Source: Amycolatopsis sp. CA-126428 (GTDB lineage Bacteria > Actinomycetota > Actinomycetes > Mycobacteriales > Pseudonocardiaceae). Taken from it: a stretch of DNA of 64,000 nucleotides. Positions within the stretch are counted from its first letter, which is position 1; the number at the start of each line of letters is the position of its first letter. The DNA is taken from NCBI RefSeq assembly GCF_002904335.1, contig NZ_PPHF01000149.1, forward strand, positions 1-64,000, given 5' to 3'. Below are positions 32,643 through 44,000 of this stretch, piece by piece. The notes beneath the pieces are model-generated. The model did no database searches and was not told the DNA's origin. It saw nothing but the letters and a program-made list of their open reading frames with translations. Both the position numbers and the translations under genes were made by a program.

Positions 32643-35600
32643 TTGAGTTCGGTGAAGGCGCCGAGGATTTCGTCGGCGAGCGCGTCCAGCCGCTCCTGGC
32701 CGGCGCCGCCGGCCACGGCCAGCCGCAGCGCGCCGTCGCGCACCGCGCTGGTGACGACCAGCGGGAACCAGGACGCGACCGCGCGCTTGAGGTTCACCGA
32801 GAGGTCCCAGCGGGTCCGCAGGAGCCGGACGCCGGAGTCGAACGCCGAAGTGTCGCTCGGCCCGTGCAGCACCAGGACCTCCGGTTCGGGCAGGGCGCGC
32901 AGCCGCGCGGTGCCCGGCGAGTCCGGTGAGAGGTGGCGCAGCATGCCATAGCCGACGCCGTCGTTCGGCACCGACCGTGCGCGGTCGGTGATCTCCGGCA
33001 GGCAGTCCCGGGCCGTGGTGCCCGGCTCGACCGGCAGCACCAGCGGGTGCAGCGTGGTGAACCAGCCCACCGACGGGCCGCGCCCGGCGAGCCGGAACGG
33101 GTTGGGGGTGGCCTCCCCTTCGGTCATCACGAACGCGCTCGGCGCGTCCTGCCACCGGGCCAGGCCGCAGGACACCGCGCACAGCGCCGCCTCCCGGCCC
33201 CGCGCGCCCCCGGCGGACAGCAGCGTCGCGACGGCGGGGTCGTCCAGGGTGCGGGCGGTGATGCCGTCGCCGGGCGAGCCGCCGATCGTCCCGGCGGCGG
33301 CGCCGGCCCGCAGCGTCGCCGTCCAGTAGGTCAGTTCCGCCGCGAGGTCGTCCGAAGCGGCCATCGCCCGCAGGTGCTCGGCCCACTCCCGCCAGCGCGG
33401 CGGCCGCGGCGCCGAAGCCGGGGCGCGGCCCGCCGCGAGGTCGGCCAGCAGCACGTCCAGGTCGTCGAGAACGACCACTGTGGACATGTTGTCGAAGACG
33501 AAATGGTTGACCAGCAACACGAGCAGCCCGCCGCGGGCGCGGCCGCGGTCGTAGTGGCGGACGCGGAACAGCGGCCCGCGCGCGGGGTCCATCTCCGCCT
33601 TCATCGCCAGGCAGTCGTCGGCGACGATCCCGAGCTCCTCGTCGGTGGTCAGCGGCGGGAGCACCATGGTGTCGAACACGTCCGCCACGCTGACGTCGGC
33701 GACCTCGAGCCGGGCGCCCAGTGCGTTGCGCCGCACCCGGTAGCGCAGCGGTTCGTGCAGGGTCAGGAGGTGCCCGATCGCCGTGCGGACCGCGGCCGCG
33801 CCGATCCCGGGCGTGGTTTCCACCGTGTGCACGTCGACGAAGTCCCCGACGTCGTCCGGCATCCGGTGCAGGAAACTGAGCATGATCGGGGTGGGCGGGA
33901 TCAGCTGGAGCGGCTCGGGCGTGGCGGCGGCGACCGGCGCCGCGGAGGGCACGGGGTCCGGGCCGTCGACGACGGCGGCGCGGGCCAGCTCGCCGAGCGT
34001 GCGGCACTGCAGCAGCTGCTGCGGGGTGAAGTGGACGCCGTCCTTCGCCGCCCGCGCGGCCACCCGGACGCCGAGGACCGAATCGCCGCCCAGGTCGAAG
34101 AAGTTGTCCTTCGGCGAGACCGGACCGGCGGTCAGCAGGTCCGCGCAGATCGCGGCGAGGACCCGTTCGGCGTGGGTGACCGAGTCGTGGTCCACGAAGG
34201 AAGGTGCGGCCATGGCGGGCTCCCGGTGGCTGGTGGCGGGGACCGGCTCGCCGTCGACGGCCGGCAGTGCGTCGAGCGGGCAGCCGGGTTCGCGCAGCAC
34301 GGCGTCGAGCAGGCCGGGCAGCAGGCGGGCGAGCGCGGCGGCCGTTTCCCGGTCGAACAGGGCGGTCGCGTACTCGAAGTAGCCGTCCATCGGCCCGTCC
34401 TGCTGGTCGATGACGCCGACGGTCAGGTCGAACTTCGCGGTGCCCGGCGCGATCCCGGCGATCGTGCCGCTGTCGGAGAAGCGCGAGCAGCCGAGGCCGC
34501 CCAGCTCGGCGGTGTCCTGCGGGACGTTCTGGTAGGTGTAGGCGACGTCGAACAGCGGCTGGCGGCCGGGTTCGCGGGGCCCGCACACCGCCGAGACGAT
34601 CTTCTCCAGGGGGATCTCCTCGTGGTCGAGGACCTGCGCGACGGTGTCCGCGCAGCGCCGGACCAGATCGGTGAACGACAGCGATCCCTCGACCCGGGTG
34701 CGGAACGGCGGCAGGTTGTTGAAGTACCCCATGAGGTCGTGCGTCGCCGGGTGCGTCCGGCCGGAGGTGGCCACGCCGACGACGACGTCGGTGAACCCCG
34801 CCCAGCGGTGCAGCAGGGCGTCGACCAGCGCGAGCATCGTGACGAACGTCGTCACGCCGTGTTCGCGGCTGAACTTGCGGGCGGCCTCGGCCGCCGGTTC
34901 GGCCACGGTGAACTCCACGAGGTCGCCGTCGAAGGTCTGGGCCGCCGGGCGCGGCCGGTCCAGCGGCAGCTGCGCGGTGGGTGGCCCGGCCAGTGCGGTG
35001 CGCCAGAACCGCAGGCCGCGGTCGAGGGTCTCCCCCGTCAGCCGCGTCCGCTGCCAGGCCGCGAAATCGGCGAACTGGAACGGCAAGCCGGGGAGGTCCG
35101 GCGCCCGCCCGGCCAGCCGTGCCTGGTACAGCTCGGTGAAGTCGCGGAAGAAGATCGTCGGCGACCAGCCGTCGAAGACGATGTGGTGGTAGGTCCACAG
35201 CAGGACGTGGTCGTCTTCGGCCAGGCGCACCAGGGTGATCCGGACCAGCGGGCCGGTGGCCAGGTCGAACGGGCGGACGGCTTCCGCCTCGGCCAGCTCG
35301 TGCGCCGCGGCCTCCCGCTCGGCTTCGGGCCGGGTGCTCAGGTCGTGCACGACGAGCCGGGGCCCGGGTTCGGCGAGCCGGGTGAACGGCACGCCGTCGT
35401 CGTCGGGGATGCAGGTGCGCAGCACTTCGTGCCGGGCGAGCAGGTCGTCCACCGCGCCGGCGAGCGCGGCTTCGTCGAGGGGGCCGGACAGCCGGAGGTC
35501 GTGCGGGATGTTGTAGAGCGCGCTGCCGGGGTTCAGCCGGTCGAGGTACCACAGCTGTTCCTGGCCCGCCGACAGCGGCAGCGGGCCGCCGCGCGGCAGG

Positions 35601-38020
35601 ACCGTGATGGCGGGGAGGTCTTCGGACGGGCCGCGCTCGGCCCGCACGGCTTCGATGCGGGCGGCGAAGGCCCGCACGGTCGGGTGGCCGTACAGGTCGG
35701 CGAAGGTCAGCTCGACACCGAAGTCGCGTTCCATGGTCCGCAACGCGGTGATCGCCGCGATCGACGTCCCGCCGAGGGCGAAGTAGTCCGAGGTCCCGGT
35801 GAGCTCGTCCTCGCCCAGGGCCCGCGCCCAGATCCCGGCGACCCGGCGCTCGGTGTCCACATCGGACACCGGAGCCGGCGGAGGTTCCGGAGCGCGGGTG
35901 CGAACGGCCGGGGCGCCCGGCCGGCGGCACCAGCAGCGGACGCTTTCGAGCGGGTAGGCCGGGGCTTCGATCCGCGGCACGACGGCACCGGCGTAGTGGC
36001 GGTCCCAGTCCAGCCGGACACCGAGCCGGTAGAGCGACACCAGCTGCCGCAGCACCGCCCGGCGGCCGGCACCGGCGATCAGCTCGACGCAGCCGAGCTC
36101 GGGGGCCAGGCGGCGCATCGTCCGCGACAGCACACCGCCGGTGCCCAGTTCGACCAGCACCGCGCCGTCGCGGACGAACCCGCGGACCGCCTCGGCCAGC
36201 CGGTCCGAGTCGAGCGCGGCCCCGACGGCCCGGTCCGCCGCGGCCGCCAGGCCGTCCTCGAGGGACAGTTCGCCGCGCGCGATCCGCACCGACAGGTTGC
36301 CGGCGCCCGAACCGACGAGGTGGGTGTCGGGGACGCCCAGCGACCGGGCCAGCCGGTGCAGCGCGTGGTGCACGGCGACCAGCCGGGGGCCCGGCTCGGC
36401 GGGCAGCGGGTCGTCGCCGAGGACCGGCCAGGCCGCACACAGGTCCGCCCAGAGCTCGGGTTCGACGCCGCCGTCGCCGGAGAAGAGCAGCACGACCGGC
36501 GGATCGTCCGCGGCCGGTGCGTCCGGGACGGCGGCCGACCGCAGCGCCGCAGCGAGGCCGGCGGGTTCGTCGGCGACCACGGCGAGCCGGAACGGGTGGT
36601 CGTCGCGGCCGCGGTTCATCGCGTGGCCGATGGGGAGCACGCCGTGCCCGCTCTCCCCGGCGAAGGCAGCGAGGCGGTCGCGATAGGTGGCGAGGGCGGA
36701 CGCCGACTTCGCCGACACCGTCACCAGGTGGCTCGTCTCCGCCGGCTCGGCGGGCACCGCGGGCGGCGGGGGCTCCTCGACGATGGCGTGCACGTTGGTC
36801 CCGGTGAGCCCGAACGAGCTCAGGCCCGCGCGCCGCGGGCGGCCTTCCTCCCACGGGCCGAAGGCCGGGTTGACCCGCACCGGGCCGCCGAAGTCGATGA
36901 GCGGGTTGGGCGTCTCGAAGTGCGCGGTCGGGTACCGGACGCCGCGCCGCACGCTGAGCAGCACCTTGACCAGCCCGGCGACCCCGGCGGCGTTGTCCAG
37001 GTGCCCGATGTTGCCCTTGATCGAGCCGATCGCGCAGGACGAAGTCGTCACCCCCGCGTCGAGGAACGCCTGGCGCAGGGCCTCGACCTCGACGACGTCG
37101 CCGAGCGGGGTCGCCGAGCCGTGGCACTCGACGTACCCGACGGTGGCCGGGTCGACGCCGGCGTCGCGCCAGGCCGCGGTGATCACCTCGGTCTGGGCCG
37201 CCCGGCTCGGCGCGCTCATGCTGGCCATCCGGTAGCCGTTGTGGTTGACCGCGATGCCCTTCAGCACGGCGTGCACGTGGTCGCCGTCGGCGAGCGCGGC
37301 GGGCAGCGGCTTGAGCACGACGATGCCGCCGCCTTCGCCGCCGACCGCGCCGGTGGCCTTCTCGTCGAACGGGCGGCACCGGCCCTCGGGCGACTCGACG
37401 CCACGGACCGGGACGTGCCCCGCCATTCGGATCGGTACCGGCCGCACGCTGACGCCGCCCGCCAGGGCCAGCTCCGCGGCCCCGCTGCGCAGCAGGGCGA
37501 CGGCGTGGGCGATCGCGACCAGGCTGCCGCTGCACGCGGTGTCGAGGACGAGCGCGGGCCCGGTGAAGTCGTGGCGGTAGCTGATCCGCGCCGCGAGTGC
37601 CGCCCCGATGATGCCGAGGATCTGCTGCGGATCCTCCTCTTCGAAGAGGTCTTCGTAGTCACTGCGCGAACTCCCGAGGACGACCGCGGTGCGCGATCCC
37701 CGCAGGGCCTGCGGTGCGTAACACGCGTTCTCGAGGGCTTCGTGGGCCAGCTGCAGGATGAGCCGCTGGTGCGGGTCCATCCAGGCGGCTTCGGCCGGTG
37801 GCACGCCGAAAAAGCGGTGGTCGAAGCGGTCGATCCGGTCGAGGTAGCCCATCGGCAGGTAGCCGGGTCCGGCCGCGAACCCGTTCTCCCGCAACCGTTC
37901 CGCGGCGGGCTGGCCGACCACGTCCCGGCCGTCGGCGAGCAGGTCGTGCACGGCGTCCGGCCCGTGGGCGCCCGGGAGCAGGGCGGCCACCCCGATGATC
38001 GCCACGTCGTCGTTGCGCAC
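32639..38020 (-). CDS. Hybrid PKS-NRPS: KS-(inactive AT)-ACP-C-PCP-(E-like)
   Basis: A 1793-residue megasynthase. KS (1-420) keeps Cys163 (DTACSGS), His300 and His340. A short AT-like region (about 430-700) has GSGAGN at 570-575 where G-H-S-x-G-E is expected, so the catalytic Ser is lost. ACP Ser753 lies in GGTS. C domain (about 810-1230) has HHIVFDG at 945-951. PCP near residue 1310 has LGGDS. The terminal domain (about 1390-1790) is epimerase-like (GVGYGMLRHL) but has NHFVFDN for HHxxxDG and lacks the E-G-H-G-R-E motif. There is no adenylation domain and no thioesterase. It is separated by 12 bp from the upstream NRPS gene. It should extend the peptide with one ketide and one further unit. 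Confidence 0.85.
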   Translation of the reverse strand: MRNDDVAIIGVAALLPGAHGPDAVHDLLADGRDVVGQPAAERLRENGFAAGPGYLPMGYLDRIDRFDHRFFGVPPAEAAWMDPHQRLILQLAHEALENACYAPQALRGSRTAVVLGSSRSDYEDLFEEEDPQQILGIIGAALAARISYRHDFTGPALVLDTACSGSLVAIAHAVALLRSGAAELALAGGVSVRPVPIRMAGHVPVRGVESPEGRCRPFDEKATGAVGGEGGGIVVLKPLPAALADGDHVHAVLKGIAVNHNGYRMASMSAPSRAAQTEVITAAWRDAGVDPATVGYVECHGSATPLGDVVEVEALRQAFLDAGVTTSSCAIGSIKGNIGHLDNAAGVAGLVKVLLSVRRGVRYPTAHFETPNPLIDFGGPVRVNPAFGPWEEGRPRRAGLSSFGLTGTNVHAIVEEPPPPAVPAEPAETSHLVTVSAKSASALATYRDRLAAFAGESGHGVLPIGHAMNRGRDDHPFRLAVVADEPAGLAAALRSAAVPDAPAADDPPVVLLFSGDGGVEPELWADLCAAWPVLGDDPLPAEPGPRLVAVHHALHRLARSLGVPDTHLVGSGAGNLSVRIARGELSLEDGLAAAADRAVGAALDSDRLAEAVRGFVRDGAVLVELGTGGVLSRTMRRLAPELGCVELIAGAGRRAVLRQLVSLYRLGVRLDWDRHYAGAVVPRIEAPAYPLESVRCWCRRPGAPAVRTRAPEPPPAPVSDVDTERRVAGIWARALGEDELTGTSDYFALGGTSIAAITALRTMERDFGVELTFADLYGHPTVRAFAARIEAVRAERGPSEDLPAITVLPRGGPLPLSAGQEQLWYLDRLNPGSALYNIPHDLRLSGPLDEAALAGAVDDLLARHEVLRTCIPDDDGVPFTRLAEPGPRLVVHDLSTRPEAEREAAAHELAEAEAVRPFDLATGPLVRITLVRLAEDDHVLLWTYHHIVFDGWSPTIFFRDFTELYQARLAGRAPDLPGLPFQFADFAAWQRTRLTGETLDRGLRFWRTALAGPPTAQLPLDRPRPAAQTFDGDLVEFTVAEPAAEAARKFSREHGVTTFVTMLALVDALLHRWAGFTDVVVGVATSGRTHPATHDLMGYFNNLPPFRTRVEGSLSFTDLVRRCADTVAQVLDHEEIPLEKIVSAVCGPREPGRQPLFDVAYTYQNVPQDTAELGGLGCSRFSDSGTIAGIAPGTAKFDLTVGVIDQQDGPMDGYFEYATALFDRETAAALARLLPGLLDAVLREPGCPLDALPAVDGEPVPATSHREPAMAAPSFVDHDSVTHAERVLAAICADLLTAGPVSPKDNFFDLGGDSVLGVRVAARAAKDGVHFTPQQLLQCRTLGELARAAVVDGPDPVPSAAPVAAATPEPLQLIPPTPIMLSFLHRMPDDVGDFVDVHTVETTPGIGAAAVRTAIGHLLTLHEPLRYRVRRNALGARLEVADVSVADVFDTMVLPPLTTDEELGIVADDCLAMKAEMDPARGPLFRVRHYDRGRARGGLLVLLVNHFVFDNMSTVVVLDDLDVLLADLAAGRAPASAPRPPRWREWAEHLRAMAASDDLAAELTYWTATLRAGAAAGTIGGSPGDGITARTLDDPAVATLLSAGGARGREAALCAVSCGLARWQDAPSAFVMTEGEATPNPFRLAGRGPSVGWFTTLHPLVLPVEPGTTARDCLPEITDRARSVPNDGVGYGMLRHLSPDSPGTARLRALPEPEVLVLHGPSDTSAFDSGVRLLRTRWDLSVNLKRAVASWFPLVVTSAVRDGALRLAVAGGAGQERLDALADEILGAFTELK

Positions 38021-38032
38021 CGCTCCGACCTC

Positions 38033-41000
38033 CTAGAGCTCGTAGTCCTTCGGCGGGTTCAGGCCGCGGTCCACCGCCCGGCCCAGTGCGGCGAGCGTGG
38101 GGTGCTCCAGCATCAGGGCCAGCGCCCCGACCGTGGGGTTGTCGAACAGCGCCCGCGGCGGCAGCGCGGTGCCGAAGTCCGCGCGCAGGCGGGCGGTGAC
38201 CCGCAGGCACAGCAGGGAATCGCCGCCGAGGGCGAAGAAGTCGTCGTCGACGCCGACCTGCTCGACCGCGAGCACGTCGGCCCAGATCCGGCTCAGCGCC
38301 CGCTCGGTGGCGGTGCGGGGCGCGAGGTAGGCCGGGTCGTGGCCGACCGGTCGTTCCGGCACCGGCCGCGCCGGCGGGCGATCGGGCGGCGGTGCGGTCT
38401 TCCCGGCCGGTTCGCGCAGGAGGTCCACGAGTTCGCCGGCGAGGGCTTCGGCCGTGGCGGTGTCGAACAACGCGGGGTCGTAGCCGAGCCGCAGGCTCAG
38501 CGGTTCGTCGTCGCGCGCGCTGCCGTGGGCGACGAGGACCAGGGGGTAGTTGGTGATCTCCAGGGCGGTCAGCTCCGCCACGTGCAGCCCGCGTTCGGCC
38601 AGGGCTTCCCGGTCGAACGGGTAGTTCTCGAAGACGACGATGCTGTCGAAGAGGGCCGTCTGGGCGGGCAGCCCGCTCCAGCGGCGCAGCGCGGCCAGGG
38701 AGACGTGCCCGAACCGGCGTGCCTCGGCCTGGTCGGCCTGCAGGCGCCGGAACCAGCCGGGCCGGTCTTCCGCCTCCGCGACGGTGACGCGGACCGGCAC
38801 GGTGTTGACGAACATCCCGACGATGGTGTCCACGCCGGGCAGCTCGGGCGGGCGGCCGGACACGACCGCGCCGAAGCAGACGTCCGGCTCGCCGCCGTGC
38901 CGGGCGAGCAGCCGTGCCCAGCAGCCCTGCACGACGGCGTTGACGGTCACCCGGTGCCGCCGCGCGAAGGCGGCCAGCCGGGCGGAGTCCACAGCGGACA
39001 GCTGACGGTCCACTGTGGATGTCGAGCGGGTGCGGTGCGCCCGGCCGGGTGGCCGGTCGTAGGGCAGCCGGGTGGGCGTGAGTCCGGAAAGGACCTTCCG
39101 CCAGTGGGTTTCGGCCGCTGCCGCGTCCTGCCGGGCCAGCCAGGCGAGGTGGTCGGCGAACGGGCGGCGCGGCTTGGCGGGCACTCCCGAGAGGTGGGCG
39201 AGGACGTCGGTGAGCACCTCGAAGACGCTCCAGCCGTCGAGGAGGACGTGGTGGAAGGTCCAGAGCGTCCGGATCCGGGTGTCGTCCAGCCGGATCAGGG
39301 TGACCCGCATCAGCGGCGGCACGGCCGGGTCGAGCCCGGCTTCGCGATCGGCGGCGAGCAGCTCGGCTTCGCCGGGTGCGCTCCCGTCGTGCACGGTCAC
39401 CGGCAGGGTCACGGCCCGGTGCACCACCTGGACGGGCTCGCGGACATCGGTCCAGCGGATGGCGGTCCGCAGCGCGGGGATCTCGTCGACGGCCCGTCGC
39501 CAGGCGCGTTCCAAGGCGGCCGGGTCACCGGCGCCGGCGAGGGTGAAGCAGATCTGCTCGAGGTAGGTGCCGGGTTCGGACAGGCTGTGGAACAGCATCC
39601 CGGCCTGCATCGGCGTGAGCGGGTAGACGTCCTCGACGTGGCGGCCGTCGCCGAGGAGCCGGTCGAGTTCCGGCTGAGTGGCGGCGGCGAGCGGGAAGTC
39701 GGAGGGGGTGCGGCCCCCGGCCCCCGGTTCGGTGCAGTGGGCGGCGATTTCGCGGAGGGCGGCGAGCACCTCGGCGGCGAGCCGGGTGACGGTGTTGGGG
39801 TCGTGCGCGCCCGGGGAGTAGGTCCATTCGAACTCGAGTTCGCCGCCGGCGGTGACGGCCGCGGTGACGTCGAGCCGGGCGGTGCCGGTGACGTGCGGTG
39901 CGCGGCTCAGCCCGATGGCGGAGGGAGCGCCCCGGAACAACTCGGTCCCGGCGGCACCGTCCCGCCCCTCCCCGCCGAGCCCCGACCCGGCGCCTTCGGG
40001 CTGCTCGGCGTCGGCCAGGTCGAAGCGGCCGAGGTAGTTGAACGCCGCCACCGGCCGGGGGTCCGGCAGCTCCGCCTTCCCCAGGTACCGCAGAGCCCCG
40101 TAACCCACGCCGCGATCCGGGGTTGCCCGCAGGCACTCCTTCACCGACTTCAGCACCGCGCCCCAGCCGCCCTCCCGCGGGATCTCCACCGGGCACGGGT
40201 ACAAGCTCGTGAACCACCCCACGGTCCGGGAGAGGTCCACGTCGCCGAAGATCTCCTCGCGGCCGTGGCCCTCCAGTTCCAGCAGCACCCCGTCCTGCCC
40301 CAGCCACCCGGCCAGGACGCGGCCGAGCGCGCTCACCAGCACGTCGTCGATCCGGGTGCGGTACGCGGCCGGGGTGTCGCGCAGCAACGCCGCCGTCTCC
40401 GCCGGGCCGAGCCGGGCCGTCACCGCGCGGGGCGGCCGCGGGTCGCCGCCGGGCGATGCCCCCGGCGCCGGCCGCCGCCAGTGCGGGAGCTGATCGTCGA
40501 AGCCGCCCGCCGCCACGTGCGCAGCCAGCCGCCGCGACCAGTCGCCGAACGACGTGGTGCGGGGCGGCAGCTCCGGCGGCCGTCCGGCGCGGGCCGCGCG
40601 GTAGGCCGTGCGCAGGTCGGCGAGGAGGATCCGCCACGAGACGCCGTCCACGATCAGGTGGTGGGCCGCCAGCAGCAGCCGCGAGCCGTCCAGCACCGCC
40701 GTGAACAACGCGCCGCCGTCGAGCTCGAAGAAGTCCATAGTGGACACCGATCCGACGCGGAACACGTCGGCGGGAACGGTTTCCGCGTACTCCTGCCGCC
40801 AGGAGTCACCGACCCGGCGGAACCGCAGCCGGAGGGCGTCGTGGTGGCCGGCCAGCGCCGCGATCGCGGTGCGCAGCGCCGGGTGGTCGACGTCCGCGGC
40901 GAGTTCGGCCGACACCCACTGGGTGAAGTGCCCGCGGTGCTCAGTGACCGTCTCGAAGAACCAGTGCTGGATCGGCGACAGCGGTACCGCGCCGGCCGGC

Positions 41001-44000
41001 CGGGGCGCCTCGCGGGCAGCCGGTTCCTCCCACACCCCCGCCGCGGCCAGCTCGGCCGGGGTCTGCCGGAGGAAGACGTCCTTGGCGCTGAGGCGCAGCC
41101 CGAGCTGCCGGGCCCGGGCCACGACCTGGATGCCGAGGATCGAGTCCCCGCCCAGCTCGAAGAAGTTGTCCCGCGATCCGACGCGCTCGACGCCGAGCAC
41201 CTCGGCCCACACCCGGGTCAGCAGCTCCTCGGCCGGGCCGCGGGGCGCGGTGCGGGTCCCCGCGGCCCGCGGCCGCGGCGCCGGCAGCGCCCGGCGGTCG
41301 AGCTTGCCCTGCGGCGTCAGCGGGAACCGGTCCAGCAGCACCAGCGCGCCGGGGACGAGGTGGCCCGGCAGGCTCTTCCCCAGGAACTCCCGCAGCGCAC
41401 CGGGCTCCACCGGACGGCGTGGCACGACGTACCCGGCCAGCCGCTTGTGGCCGGGGGTGTCCTCCCGCGCCAGCACGGCGGCCTCGGCGACGTCCGGGTG
41501 CCGCCGCAGCGCCGCCTCGATCTCGCCCACCTCGATCCGGAAGCCGCGGATCTTGACCTGGTCGTCGGACCGGCCGAGGAAGTCGAGCACCCACTCCGCG
41601 CCGGCGCGCCAGCGGACGACGTCCCCGGTGCGGTACAGCCGGGTGCCGTGGCCGAAGGGGTCGGCGACGAACCGGTCGGCGGTCAGCCCGGGCCGGTCCA
41701 GGTAGCCGCGGGCCAGGCCGCTCCCGCCGACGTACAGCTCGCCGGGCACCCCGGCCGGCACCGGGTCGAGGTGGCGGTCGAGCACCAGGCAGCGGGTGCC
41801 GGTGATCGGCCGCCCGATCGGCACCGGCCGGTCGCCGTCGCCGGCCCGGACCCGGTGGCAGGCGGTGAACGTGGTGTTCTCGGTGGGCCCGTACCCGTTG
41901 ACCAGCTCCAGGTCCGGCCACCGGTGCAGGACCGCCGCGCACTGCCGCGGCGAAAGGACGTCGCCGCCGGAAACCAGCCGCCGCAGCCCCGCGAACACCC
42001 CGGGGTCGGCCGCCGCCACCTCGTGGAACATCCCCGCGGTCAGCCACAGCGCGGTGACGCCCTCGGTGCGGACGAAGGCGCCGAGGGCGTCGACCGACGG
42101 GACGTCGTCGGGGTCGATCGCCAGCCGCGCCCCGGACAGCAGCGCGCCCCAGATTTCCAGCGTCGACGCGTCGAACGAGAGCGGCGCGTACTGCGTCGCG
42201 ACGTCGTCCGGGGTGAGCCGGGCGTACGGGTCGGCGCACAACCGGGTGACCGAACGGTGCCCGATCAGCACGCCCTTCGGCCGGCCCGACGAACCCGAGG
42301 TGTAGAGGACGCAGGCCAGGTTCTCCGGCCGGGCCCGGCGCGGCGGGGCGGCGCCGGGCGTCCCCTCGGCGTCCGCGATCAGCACACGGACCCCGCGAGG
42401 GACCCGGTCGCGCACCGCGTGCGTCGTGACGACGGTCGTGGCCCCGGAATCCGCCAGCAGCAACGCCAGCCGCTCGTCCGGGTAGCGCGGGTCGAGCGGG
42501 ACGTAGGCGCCGCCGGCCTTCAGGATGGCCAGCATGCCGACGACCGCGTCGATCCCCCGCGGCACGCACAGCCCGATCCGGACGTCCGGCCCGGCGCCGG
42601 CCGCGATCAGGCCGGGCACGAGCCGGTTCGCCCGCGCGTCCAGCTCCCGGTAGGTCGACGCCGTGCCGGCGCAGGTCACCGCGAGGGCGTCCGGGCGCTC
42701 GCGGACGCGCTCGGCGAAGACGTCGGGCACGGTCAGCCCGGGCCCGTCCGCCGTCGAACGGCCCACCGCCAGCAGCTCACGTCGTTGCGCGGGCGCGGGG
42801 AACGGCAACCGGGACAACCGGCGGCCGGGATCGGCGGCGATGCCGGCGAGCAGGGTGAGCAGGTTTTCGGCCAGCCGCCGGATCGTGCCGGCGTCGAACA
42901 GCTCGGTGCTGTACTCGGCGGTGGCCCGCAGGCCGCCGTCCCGCGGCTCGAACTCCAGCGTGAGGTCGAACTGCGCCGAGCGCCGGGGCAGGTCGAGCTC
43001 TTCGACCGCCAGCCCGCCGAGCTCGGGGACCGCCGAGGGCGCGTTCTGCAGCACCACCATGGTGTTGATCAGCGGTGAGCGGCTCGCGTCGCGATCCGGG
43101 GCGAGCAGCTCGACCAGGCGGCCGAACGGGACGTCGTCGTGACCCATCGCGTCGAGCACCGTCGAGCGGACGCCGGTCAGGAAGTCGGCGAAGGACGGAT
43201 CTCCGGCGCATCGGGAGCGGAGCACGACGGTGTTGACGAAGAAGCCGACGAGGCCGGCCAGCTCGTCCCAGGACCGGCCGGCGGTCACCGTGCCGATCGC
43301 GATGTCGCGCTGCCCGGTGTAGCGCGCGAAGAGGACCTGCGTCGCCGCGATCAGGGTCATGAAGAGCGTGGCGCCGCGCTCCCGGCCGAGCGCGGCCAGC
43401 CGGGCCGTCACGGCGGCGGGCACGGTGAACCGGTGCGTCGCGCCCGCCGTTCCCCGCACGGCGGGCCGCGGCCGGTCGGTGGGCAGCTCGAGCGCCGGCA
43501 CCCCGGCCAGCTGCCGTTCCCAGTAGGCGATCCGGTCGTCCAGCTCGGGACCGGCGAGCCGGTCGCGTTGCCAGGCGGCGAAGTCGGCGTAGCGCAACGG
43601 CGGCGCGGGCAGCTCGGCCGCCGGGTCCGAGTACAGCCGGCCGAGCTCGCCGGCGAGCACGCCCATCGACCAGCCGTCGGTGACGATGTGGTGCAGCACC
43701 AGCAGGAGCAGGTGGTCGTCCTCGCCCAGCTCGAACACGATCGCCCGGAACAGCGGGCCGCGGGCGAGGTCGAACGGCCGCTGCACCTCGGCGAGCAGCT
43801 CCCGTTCGACGTCTCCGGCGGCACGGACGTCCGGCCGGATCTCCGGCGGCGGCCCGGCGACCTGGACGCCTCGCCCCCGCACGGTGGGGAACGTCGTCCG
43901 CAGCGATTCGTGGCGTGCGGCCAGCGCGGTCAGCGCCCTGGCCAGCGCGTCGACCGAGAGCGGCCCGCGCAGCCGGAACCCCGCGGCGGTGTTGTATTCG

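Noticed and set aside
35900..36740. A functional malonyl-type AT domain in the PKS
   Set aside because: The region is short and the G-H-S-x-G-E motif is replaced by GSGAGN; the catalytic serine is missing.
32933..43078. A 3381-codon open frame on the plus strand opposite the NRPS and PKS genes
   Set aside because: It is an antisense shadow of two clearly domain-structured synthetases; composition is Arg/Gly/Val/Asp-rich with no domain, a known effect of high GC with biased third positions.
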